A DNA stretch of 8,341 nt from Chlamydiota bacterium (GCA_021772365.1 JAJFMC010000090.1:1-8341), one strand, 5' to 3'. Shown: positions 1 to 7,015, counted from the stretch's first letter. Notes: generated from the sequence alone by a model not told the origin. Made by a program: numbers and translations.

Positions 1-419
1 CCAATTATTCATTCCAGACACTGTGTACAAAACATTAAATTGAAGCTTCACGTAGGATATTATGTCTTTCACATAAAGATAGGTGTGCTTTTCGAGATGA
101 CCTAAAATTTTTTGTGTTTCTTGATCACGTAGCTTTTAAAAATAAAATTTTTAACAGTTAGTGTACACCATGTGATTGTCGGGCACGGGCACGACCAATT
201 CTTCATTCACGATGGGTATAGATGATTTATGAAAGTTCAACAAGGGATGAGCAGGATATACACTCCCGAGCGACCTATCTGGTGATGCAGGATCTTAAAG
301 TGGTTGGTAATTATTTTAATTCAATGACGTCGTGGGGTAACCCGGGATAAATCGATAGACAAATTGAGTTTCGGAAGCAGTGAAAGGGCTTAAGTTGACG
401 GCATTGCGTGAACAGATAT
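1..419. other. non-coding region downstream of pbp2, with short inverted repeats
   Basis: No convincing gene is seen on either strand. The longest open stretches are a 42-codon plus-strand frame (222-350) and a 47-codon minus-strand frame (294 down to 151). They overlap each other and neither has a ribosome binding site. The region holds several perfect short inverted repeats: a 10-bp palindrome at 41-50 (HindIII-type centre), a 6-bp stem with a 5-nt loop at 60-76, an 8-bp A/T-only stem with a 3-nt loop at 136-154, and the 8-bp palindrome GTGTACAC at 161-168. No GC-rich hairpin followed by a T-run is visible after the pbp2 stop, so its terminator is not identified. The gene to the left lies outside the window. 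Confidence 0.5.
136..154. repeat. A/T-only inverted repeat (8-bp stem, 3-nt loop)
   Basis: TTAAAAAT (136-143) and ATTTTTAA (147-154) are exact reverse complements separated by AAA. The stem has no G or C, so it is weak as a transcription terminator. It could be a protein-binding site or simply low-complexity sequence. It is recorded because it is the longest perfect stem found in this non-coding stretch. Confidence 0.3.
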
Positions 420-3400
420 TTATTTTGAGTGTTTGTTTTTGATTGCTCTCCACTTGTTGACGATTTGCGCAGCGACGGGCATGGTATCTTTTCCATAGGC
501 ACCGTACCTTAAGTATACGACGACGACGAGTTCAGGGTTGCCATATTTGTCTTTAAAAACATGTGTGTTTTTCTGGCCTTCATCTTGGTGGAAGGCTATA
601 CCTCCAAACCATAGGTGGTTGTACTTGTTGGTGCCAAGTTCGAGGTCGAGATCGATATTTTCTACACTTTCTGCTGTGCTTGTTTTTCCTACGAGTTGAC
701 CCTTTAGGCTGATTAGGTCTCTGATAGCTTTCGGATCACTACGGTAAAGGCTTTGCAGACTGCCGATGGCGATTTGCTGAGAGCGCCCGACCACTCGGCT
801 CATCCCTTCGATAAGGATTTTACGTACTTGTTCGGGCATAAAAATTTCTCTGAGAACTTTTGTGTAGTATCTTTGGATCACACTTTTTCGGCTATTTTCT
901 ACGGCCGCGGTAAATAGGGGGAAGTCGACACCTACAGAGGCATAGCACTCTTGATAGTCAAATGGGGGCTTGCATATTGGGACTTCGTCCTTTCTATTGG
1001 GAATTCTACCGACGGAAAGGTGAATAATTTTAGGTTCGACAATTTTTCCTCCATTGGCGATTGCAGAGAGCATGACAGCGGTCTGTAGAGGGGTGACAAC
1101 AAGAGAATGTTGTCCGATAGAAAATGAATAGAGGCCGGTTCTATTTTCCGCCAAATCGTCAGGCACTTTTCCGGAAATTTCCATTGGCAGCTTAATCCCG
1201 GTTTTTTCACCGTACGAGAATAACCGGGCAGTTTTTTCTAGGTCGCAGCAGTCTTCCATGAAGTCACCGGCGAGGAGAGCAAAATAGGGGTTACTCGATC
1301 GTTCTATCGCGGTGGTGATATCGAGTTTACCGATATTTCTGGATAGGCTTCTAGGAAGTCTACCACCCTTGTAGTATCGTGGGATGGCTTTACCACTTTC
1401 GTGTTGACCGACGAATTCATCTTTACCAATTTTATAGTATTGATCATGCATGGTAAGGGGGTTAAGCCGTTGTGTACTTACATAAGGGTTATCAAGGAGT
1501 TTATATTGTTGCGTGAGAGCTTCGTAGGCAGTCACGATTTTAAAAATCGATCCTAGTGTTGTTGCTTGCCTATATGCGTGAGAGCGGGCAAATCCATATC
1601 CGTAGGTCGGATAGAAGGCGGCGGCCAGGTGTTTTTCATATTGGACGCCATTTGTTTTACGTAGCTGCCGGTAGCGTCCTAGAAGGGGCCTTTCAAGTTC
1701 GTTGAAACTCCTGAGGGTTTGGAAATATTCGATGGCGATATCAAGATCGTAGCTTGCCAGCGCTGTTCTCAAATGGTTATAGGCTTCGACCCAATGGAGG
1801 CGGTTGTGTGCTCCCTGTTCTAGCTCTTGATGCCATTGTAGGAAGTAGGCAAGGTAGGGATAGATATTTTCGTCAGGATGAAATTCCATCCACTCTCCCG
1901 TCAGAAAAACAATGAGAAACTGCCAGCGATAGCGTGACCAAAACGATTGAAACAGCTCTTTTTCTTTTTTGTCGATGTAGTCGAGGTAGGGCTTAGCATA
2001 GCGTTTTTGTTCTTTTTCTATTTTCCGCATTTCTTTGAGGTAGCTCTTTTCATTTTCCTCCCGCCATTGTTTGAAGTCGATTTCATGGTATAGCTCTTGG
2101 CACATATCTTTTACGACTTGGCTGAGTCGCGCCATCGCTGCTGATGCGTTGCGATAGTGGCTGAGTGACTGGTAGCCTGTCGCCTGGAGAAGTTCGTCGG
2201 AGAAAAGGTCTTCTTTAACAGCTAGACGGCAGAGGTCGATATAGAGGACTTTATCGTAGTTCGACGGAATCTTATTGAGGTACTTATTTAATACCGCCCG
2301 ATGTCTGTTGATCGCTAGTTGATGGTTATCGATGTTTTTTTGTAGTCGATCTTTTGCAACGGCGCCAATACGATTACCATAGAGGGAGTGACCTTGGTCT
2401 TCACTATACAAACTGTTAATGAGATGATAGATGTTTTGGGGCTCTAAGAGCTGACTCAGGATTTCTACAGTTCTTTGTATTGTGATGGCATCGCGGATGT
2501 TTGAGTGTCTCTTCAATGTGCTAATCACCGGATTTTCCGGTGGGAGGATCTTTTGAAGATATACATTCCAGTCGAGAGAAAGCTCTTCTTCCACGATACC
2601 GTATTTGTGGTCGAATACCTCACGATGTAGTCCATATTGTTGATCCCATACTCCAGAAAGGTAACTTTCTGTTTCAAACCAGCATCTAATTCGTTGGTTC
2701 TTTTGTTTTTTCTTTTCGGGGTCCCCACAGCTAACGAAATCGTTGGGGTCATATCGTGGTGTTGACGCTAAAGCAAGGACCTCGCCGTTGTTGGGATCCA
2801 TGGCGACGATGGCTCCTCCCTTTATCCACGGTTCTTTTGGGGCACGTTTGTTTTTGAGTCCAGAGACCCTAGCGTGGCGGATATTTTCATTTTTGATGAG
2901 AAGTTCTTCGGCGTATTCTTGTAGTTCTGATGATATCGATAGGAGGAGGCGTTTTCCGGAAAGAGGGTCTCTTCCTCCCGGTAGTTCGCGAAGGAAATTA
3001 CCTCTAGCATCAGAATAGTAGCTTTTTTTACCATGGAAACCACGTAGCTCTTCCTCGTATTGCCCTTCGATACCGCTCTTTCCTACGTGGTCGTTGATGC
3101 TATAGGCTTTTTCCTTAAGATCTTGGAGGCGTGCTTTTACCTCTAAATGGCTGTTTAGTCCACTCGGTGGTAGTGGGTCGGTGCCTTGATCTACGAGGGA
3201 AAGGTACTCTTCGAGGTCTTTAATTTCCCCCATGACCCCTTCATACTCCTCGCGGTTGATAGCACCCATGTAACCAATCAATTCCGAACCGACTTTTCCA
3301 TGTGGGTAATGACGTTTTGGTGAGCGTATCGCAGCGATACCTTGCCAGTTTTTTTCTAACATCTTCAAGCGGTAGTATTCTGTTTCTGTGATCTCCTCCT

Positions 3401-3881
3401 TGATGACGTAGGGGATATGGCCGTATAGCGAAGATTTTGAGTGTATGAGGTCAACAAGGCGATCGGCATCGAGGTGGAGTTCTGTAGCGAGGAGTTTCGC
3501 AAGTTTTTTGATGTATTCCCTTCGTTGGTAGATACGTACTTTTTTTCCGGTTTCCGGATCTTTTTTCCAGGCGATTGAAGGAACTTCTTTGATATGCGAG
3601 TAGAGTACTCCAGCTTTGTATTGAACTTTGTTGATCGCTAAGGGGATGTTGAAACGGTCGCGTATTGTTGCGCGTTTTGCCGGTTCCATGACGCGCCGTT
3701 TTTGTGGGCGGCGGGCAAATTGTAGGCGATCATCGTATTGGACAACAGAAAGGTGCCAGCAACGGATAATGACGAGTATCATGGCCATGAGGATGATATT
3801 CAACACTTTATTTACTTTGGAGGAAATATCCAGATTTTTATTGTATGATCGGTAGTTTGATGTATTCCGTTTTCGCCTCAC
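420..3881 (-). CDS. pbp2: penicillin-binding protein 2 (class B peptidoglycan transpeptidase) with large insertion
   Basis: A 1153-residue class B PBP that cross-links peptidoglycan stem peptides outside the inner membrane. In chlamydiae, which divide without FtsZ, PBP2 takes part in division-site peptidoglycan synthesis (family knowledge). A basic N-terminus precedes one membrane segment (about residues 24-40). The dimerisation domain shows ATIRDRFNIPLA (71-82), HYPHGKVGSELIGY (191-204) and GKSGIEGQYEEELRG (267-281). The transpeptidase domain starts at GGAIVAMDPNNGEVLALAS (355-373). The active-site motifs are SIFK (778-781, nucleophile Ser778), SSN (862-864) and KTST (1066-1069), where KTGT or KSGT would be usual. 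About 380 residues (roughly 384-765), helical and rich in Lys, Tyr and Arg, separate the first strand from the SxxK motif. At 1153 residues it is far longer than E. coli PBP2. The start is GTG at 3881: an in-frame TAG lies two codons upstream, AGGG sits about 7 nt ahead, and the next ATGs fall inside the membrane segment. It follows the small gene ending at 3945 and is probably co-transcribed with it. Confidence 0.93.
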   Translation of the reverse strand: MRRKRNTSNYRSYNKNLDISSKVNKVLNIILMAMILVIIRCWHLSVVQYDDRLQFARRPQKRRVMEPAKRATIRDRFNIPLAINKVQYKAGVLYSHIKEVPSIAWKKDPETGKKVRIYQRREYIKKLAKLLATELHLDADRLVDLIHSKSSLYGHIPYVIKEEITETEYYRLKMLEKNWQGIAAIRSPKRHYPHGKVGSELIGYMGAINREEYEGVMGEIKDLEEYLSLVDQGTDPLPPSGLNSHLEVKARLQDLKEKAYSINDHVGKSGIEGQYEEELRGFHGKKSYYSDARGNFLRELPGGRDPLSGKRLLLSISSELQEYAEELLIKNENIRHARVSGLKNKRAPKEPWIKGGAIVAMDPNNGEVLALASTPRYDPNDFVSCGDPEKKKQKNQRIRCWFETESYLSGVWDQQYGLHREVFDHKYGIVEEELSLDWNVYLQKILPPENPVISTLKRHSNIRDAITIQRTVEILSQLLEPQNIYHLINSLYSEDQGHSLYGNRIGAVAKDRLQKNIDNHQLAINRHRAVLNKYLNKIPSNYDKVLYIDLCRLAVKEDLFSDELLQATGYQSLSHYRNASAAMARLSQVVKDMCQELYHEIDFKQWREENEKSYLKEMRKIEKEQKRYAKPYLDYIDKKEKELFQSFWSRYRWQFLIVFLTGEWMEFHPDENIYPYLAYFLQWHQELEQGAHNRLHWVEAYNHLRTALASYDLDIAIEYFQTLRSFNELERPLLGRYRQLRKTNGVQYEKHLAAAFYPTYGYGFARSHAYRQATTLGSIFKIVTAYEALTQQYKLLDNPYVSTQRLNPLTMHDQYYKIGKDEFVGQHESGKAIPRYYKGGRLPRSLSRNIGKLDITTAIERSSNPYFALLAGDFMEDCCDLEKTARLFSYGEKTGIKLPMEISGKVPDDLAENRTGLYSFSIGQHSLVVTPLQTAVMLSAIANGGKIVEPKIIHLSVGRIPNRKDEVPICKPPFDYQECYASVGVDFPLFTAAVENSRKSVIQRYYTKVLREIFMPEQVRKILIEGMSRVVGRSQQIAIGSLQSLYRSDPKAIRDLISLKGQLVGKTSTAESVENIDLDLELGTNKYNHLWFGGIAFHQDEGQKNTHVFKDKYGNPELVVVVYLRYGAYGKDTMPVAAQIVNKWRAIKNKHSK

Positions 3882-3944
3882 GCACTAGCCCTGACATCGA
3901 AAAAGTTTATACGTAAGTGTACAGGATTTTTAGGATTATTGTCA

Positions 3945-4383
3945 TTAGGAGTGATGGAGGCGGGAGCAGGCTAAACAGATGGTTAACGATACGATTGAGA
4001 GAGCGAGGATCATCACATCGCTAACCGTCCACATTTTCCTAATAGCAATGGGTTGTGTATCGGGTGTAACAGGAAGAGGAGCAACGACTTGCTTTTTAGG
4101 TTTTCTGATATGACAGATAAGGGAGTAATGGTGCCATAGCTCTTGACCAATGACCTTTACCGGTGTGTTTTTCTTTATTTTTGAGCTGCAGTAATATTCG
4201 TTGAGCTGTCTGCCGGTGACTGGTCCGTAGCAGCAATCGTTTTTTAGGTATTCGATGAGTAGGTCGTCGATGATCTCTTCGGTAGCGTAGATCCGTGAAC
4301 AGATTTCCTGTTCCGGGTGTTTGGCCCAGTCGCAAATGGATAGGTCACCACTATGAATTTGTTGAAGAGGTCTCAGTGCTCAT
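3945..4383 (-). CDS. small tail-anchored membrane protein, apparent frameshift near the start
   Basis: Family not recognised. A minus-strand frame is open from just after a TGA at 4380-4382 down to TAA at 3945-3947, giving about 143 codons. Its product is soluble and rather acidic at first (EEIIDDLLIEYLKND), contains several Cys and His, then a Lys/Arg patch (HIRKPKK) and a Pro/Thr linker. It ends in one hydrophobic segment (TVSDVMILALSIVSLTICLA) with only a few residues after it, which is the layout of a tail-anchored protein. The frame has no ATG, GTG or TTG before its last 30 codons. The only good initiation site is ATG 4383 with AAGG at 4393-4396, spaced 9 nt. That ATG is in the neighbouring frame, reads ten codons (MSTETSSTNS) and stops, so a single-base shift is needed to join the two. 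A CTG at 4376 is the only alternative near the RBS, but it is 16 nt away. The gene lies 63 bp upstream of pbp2 on the same strand. Confidence 0.6.
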
Positions 4384-4392
4384 AGGTATTTT

Positions 4393-4396
4393 CCTT
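4393..4396 (-). promoter_or_regulatory. ribosome binding site AAGG for ATG at 4383
   Basis: On the minus strand the sequence reads AAGGAAAATACCT followed by ATG, so the core is 9 nt from the ATG. This is the clearest Shine-Dalgarno site in the window. It matters because it points to ATG 4383, which is out of frame with the downstream tail-anchored protein. Confidence 0.55.
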
Positions 4397-4513
4397 AACT
4401 TGTAGAGGGAATTCTCTTTGTAATTTATGAGCACATTAGTTCATAGAAGTTAGGGTTATATTAAGATTATTTACAGATATTATTTTTCTCTTAATGTATT
4501 CTTAACTGTGAAA

Positions 4514-4522
4514 TGTTATAAT
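4514..4522 (+). promoter_or_regulatory. extended -10 promoter (TGTTATAAT) for the 4559-6061 gene
   Basis: TGTTATAAT is a perfect extended -10: TG, one base, then the consensus hexamer TATAAT at 4517-4522. No good -35 is seen 16-18 nt upstream, which an extended -10 can tolerate. Transcription would start near 4529, after the GTG at 4508 and about 30 nt before the ATG at 4559. It therefore supports 4559 as the translation start. Confidence 0.55.
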
Positions 4523-4558
4523 TTGATCTCATTATTGCAAATAAAGAGATGCAACACT

Positions 4559-6061
4559 ATGGAATTCAGACTCTTAACAGATCTAAGACATCAAGATAAA
4601 CAGTGGCATCAGTCTGCTGCAGATACATTGTTATTCCCAGCACGTAAATTGCTTGAGGGAAAACGAGTAGAATGTATTAGAATACATCCGAAAAGTAAAA
4701 GTGACGATGCCATTTTATTTCGCGGGCCCAACCATCAAAAAAACAAGCATATCCTTCGAAAAATTATTGAAAAAACTTCTTTAATCGCTCTTGCCATTAT
4801 TACATTGCCACTGATGGCTATTGCGCTAGTTGTGAAAGCAATTGGCGACGACCGCGAATGCGCCCTTTTCTCAAGGTATACGGCTGCTGAAAGTGAATTA
4901 AAGAATAATTTTGATAAATATGAAGAGCGCGATATCCTCGAAGATAGCACATATTTTTCTCTAGTCGAAAAAATTGCCGGCTCAATGAACTATACCAATC
5001 TCAAACAACATGCTCATCTACATGCTGATAAATTCATGTCGCCTGCAGCCCCAACAAAATTATGCGACCAGATCATTCGACGCCCAGGACGTAATCTTAA
5101 GGAAGAACAAGGTGGACTATTTTTTATTACAGCGAATAATATCAAGACATATATCGATGAATTGGTGAAAAACAGTCCGAAAGATACTGATTTCAGGAAA
5201 GCTAAAAAAATAGTTGATGAGTACAAAAAATGGTCCTTGCGAATGGTGCCGTTAATGATTCCCAGATTCATCGGAATTCACTCTAAAGGCTATACTCATG
5301 AAATGGCTCTAGACTTAAAAAAACGTATCTTTTCTTTAGAAAATCACGATAGCTTTCTTGTTCCGGTAAACCTCAGGATGGAATCCGGCGGATTTCATAC
5401 CATCACCATAGAAATTGGTCGAGAGGATACTTCTAAAGGAGAGAACAAGTATACCTTCAAGGTGTTTAATGTAGGTGCAGGTGCTGGTCAACATAAAATG
5501 AAGGGGTTTGGCTTTTCGTCGAGTGTGTACCCTTTCTCTGTAGAAAATATTTCTTTGGAAGAGGTCACTGACTTGAACTTTTTGAAGGGATTTGTTGATC
5601 AAGCAACATTTCGTGAGAACTCTACACATTTCTGCGACAGATTTTATAGGTTCGTGAGAAAAAACTTCGGTCCCGAAAAAGGTCATGTAATTAACCGCGA
5701 AGGTGCCGAAGATGCAAAGAGACTGCAGCAGTCGGGAACATGTATCTTTAAAAGTCCATTAGCGGCCCTGAAATCTACTCTGGGAACAGAAGCTTATAAA
5801 AAGGTGATGTTCCACGTCAAACTTCAGGATTGGAATAGTCTATATAATCGTTATGTCAAATCGACAGATAAAGAACTTACCGATGACTATGAAAAAGGGA
5901 ATATTCTAGCTCATATCGCCTTCCATAACCTAGAAAAAAATATCTGTAAGCAGGCCCGAAGGGAAAATATCCATGTAGAGCTGTTGAAAGAAAAATACTT
6001 CACCAAAGAGCAGATAGAAGCATTTCATACGATGACTGCAATGCACGAGTCTGCTAACTAG
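4559..6061 (+). CDS. membrane-linked protein with possible clan CE-like cysteine hydrolase domain
   Basis: A 500-residue protein not assigned to a family by recognition. The start is ATG 4559: AAAGAG lies 10 nt upstream, and the extended -10 at 4514-4522 would start the transcript downstream of the alternative GTG at 4508. After a basic stretch (KNKHILRKIIEK) there is one hydrophobic segment at residues 74-95. A large soluble C-terminal part follows. It contains a strand-like FHTITIEI (His280), then YTFKVFNVGAGAG (Asn304), then LQQSGTCIFKSPLAALK (Gln390/391, Cys395). This His, Asp/Asn, Gln, Cys order with a Q-x(3-5)-C motif resembles clan CE enzymes: Ulp1/SENP, the chlamydial deubiquitinase ChlaDub1, and YopJ-type acetyltransferases. 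ChlaDub1 also has an N-terminal membrane segment before its protease domain. The assignment is inference; Asn in place of Asp and the long H-to-C spacing leave doubt. The gene is transcribed divergently from the small gene and pbp2, and converges on the carrier-like gene. Confidence 0.85.
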   Translation: MEFRLLTDLRHQDKQWHQSAADTLLFPARKLLEGKRVECIRIHPKSKSDDAILFRGPNHQKNKHILRKIIEKTSLIALAIITLPLMAIALVVKAIGDDRECALFSRYTAAESELKNNFDKYEERDILEDSTYFSLVEKIAGSMNYTNLKQHAHLHADKFMSPAAPTKLCDQIIRRPGRNLKEEQGGLFFITANNIKTYIDELVKNSPKDTDFRKAKKIVDEYKKWSLRMVPLMIPRFIGIHSKGYTHEMALDLKKRIFSLENHDSFLVPVNLRMESGGFHTITIEIGREDTSKGENKYTFKVFNVGAGAGQHKMKGFGFSSSVYPFSVENISLEEVTDLNFLKGFVDQATFRENSTHFCDRFYRFVRKNFGPEKGHVINREGAEDAKRLQQSGTCIFKSPLAALKSTLGTEAYKKVMFHVKLQDWNSLYNRYVKSTDKELTDDYEKGNILAHIAFHNLEKNICKQARRENIHVELLKEKYFTKEQIEAFHTMTAMHESAN

Positions 6062-6864
6062 TTGTGGATCACCCTTTCCCACAGTTGCATGACGCCAATC
6101 GCTGCTAATCGGCAACGCGACCCCTTAAATGCAACAGATCGTAATCCTCCCGTTTTATAGCTATTGCATAAGACCGACCACCACGTGTCCAGTTTCGTAG
6201 CTAGATCATCTCTACCGGCCGCCCGAAGCCAAGCATTACTTTGCTGATTCATGCGTGTATTCTGAAATGTATTCGTTAGAAGGACAGTGAGTATGCTTGA
6301 ACAGCCGCATGCAAATAGTGCTCCACCAGTTTTTCCTATTTCAGGAATTACACTTTGTGCAAAGTGGTCGAAGCGGGGACCTCCATAGAAAATAAGGGAG
6401 TAGTTGATACTATCGCGCGCCAATATCGACTTCCACCCAGCAAACATAGCTCTCCTCGCAAGGGTACGGTTAATCGGGGTGAGGGGTTTATTGTTGAACA
6501 CTACGCTATGTTCCGAAGCAGCATAACTCTGCACACTTTTACTTTCTCCGCCGATCGACAATCCCGCGGCGGATAGTCCTGATAGGTATGAAGCGAAAAA
6601 ATCTTGGTACTCGCTCTCTTGTATGCCGAAACGTTCCATTAGCCGTTTGTAGCTATGGTATGTGACTGTATACGCAGTCATACACCCGGTAAAGCTAAAG
6701 AGGTTGCCTCCAAGGCCTATGTAGGGGGCTTTTGACCAAATGGGCTTGATTTTGTTGAACTCACAACTCTGTAAATACCAAAAAGGATTGGTCGTTGTCG
6801 CCATGGCGACAGCCTGAAGCGAAGTGATTTTCAACTTATTATAAAGTGATGGTTCAATAGTCAT
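6058..6864 (-). CDS. mitochondrial carrier family-like membrane protein (three tandem repeats)
   Basis: A 268-residue membrane protein that reads as three repeats of the mitochondrial carrier (SLC25) fold. In repeat 1, the helix before NPFWYLQ (26-32) is followed by YIGLGGNLFSF...AYTVTYHSYKRL (48-75), close to the family's 'YRGLGPNL...A..F.VYE.LK'. Repeat 2 has SYLSGLSAAGLSIGGESKSVQ (92-112) followed by FAGWKSILARDSINYSLIF (141-159), matching the '.RG....LLRD.P..AIYF' half-repeat including Arg150-Asp151. Repeat 3 has GGALFACG...LTVLLTNTFQNTRMNQQ (180-208), like 'GG.AG....l.T.PfDviKTRMQ', then GGLRSVAFKG...RLAAIGVMQLWERV (239-265). The P-x-D/E-x-x-K/R signature is degenerate in all three repeats. 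At 268 residues it is slightly short for the family (about 300). Carriers of this type exchange nucleotides or metabolites across membranes; bacterial examples such as Legionella LncP are exported to host mitochondria. The substrate cannot be told. The start is ATG 6864: Met21 would remove most of helix 1. Confidence 0.75.
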   Translation of the reverse strand: MTIEPSLYNKLKITSLQAVAMATTTNPFWYLQSCEFNKIKPIWSKAPYIGLGGNLFSFTGCMTAYTVTYHSYKRLMERFGIQESEYQDFFASYLSGLSAAGLSIGGESKSVQSYAASEHSVVFNNKPLTPINRTLARRAMFAGWKSILARDSINYSLIFYGGPRFDHFAQSVIPEIGKTGGALFACGCSSILTVLLTNTFQNTRMNQQSNAWLRAAGRDDLATKLDTWWSVLCNSYKTGGLRSVAFKGSRCRLAAIGVMQLWERVIHN

Positions 6865-7015
6865 AAGTCGGCATTTTAACGAGACGGTAAACTGAAGTCA
6901 ATAAAGTTTCTTTACAATTTCTTAGTACAAGAAAAAACCTTAAAACTTCAATTGTGAATGGTTTATGTTTGCGTGGTCCTGGGATGCTGCATAAATTGAT
7001 ATAAAATAGCTTTAA
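6865..7015. other. intergenic region between the carrier-like gene and the ankyrin gene
   Basis: AT-rich spacer of about 150 bp that contains the promoter described at 6873-6901. A second open frame at the ankyrin gene's 3' end (about 61 codons, ending at TAA 6963-6965) reaches into it. No terminator with a GC-rich stem is visible. A 7-bp A/T-rich stem (7003-7009 with 7016-7022) is too weak to call. Confidence 0.4.
6873..6901 (-). promoter_or_regulatory. sigma70/sigma66-type promoter TTGACT-17 bp-TAAAAT for the carrier-like gene
   Basis: On the minus strand, TTGACT (6901-6896, 5/6 match to TTGACA) is followed after exactly 17 bp by TAAAAT (6878-6873, 5/6 match to TATAAT). Only 8 bases separate the -10 from ATG 6864, so transcription would begin at or within a base or two of that ATG. 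If this promoter is used, translation would be leaderless or would start lower down. Confidence 0.5.

Noticed and set aside
151..294. 47-codon minus-strand open frame with a protein-like end (VNEELVVPVPDNHMVYTNC)
   Set aside because: It has only TTG or internal GTG starts, no RBS and no recognised family. It could be a gene remnant, but a chance frame is as likely.
222..350. 42-codon plus-strand ORF starting at ATG 222
   Set aside because: No ribosome binding site, no recognisable motif, and it overlaps an equally weak frame on the other strand.
311..502. 63-codon minus-strand ORF overlapping the 3' end of pbp2
   Set aside because: Out of frame with pbp2 and largely inside it; composition looks like a shadow frame.
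2743..3018. 91-codon plus-strand ORF
   Set aside because: Antisense to the well-conserved transpeptidase region of pbp2; Ser/Arg-rich shadow.
4096..4335. 79-codon minus-strand ORF starting at TTG
   Set aside because: It overlaps the tail-anchored protein in another frame. Its product is Arg/His/Pro-rich and lacks any domain or anchor, whereas the alternative frame has balanced composition and a clean membrane segment.
4384..4500. Minus-strand promoter for the small gene and pbp2
   Set aside because: Several AT-rich hexamers (TAATAT, TAAATT) occur, but none has a -35 partner at 16-18 bp, so no call is made.
4508..4558. GTG 4508 as start of the 517-residue version of the plus-strand gene
   Set aside because: It lies upstream of and overlaps the extended -10 element, so it would not be in the transcript from that promoter. 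ATG 4559 has a plausible RBS.
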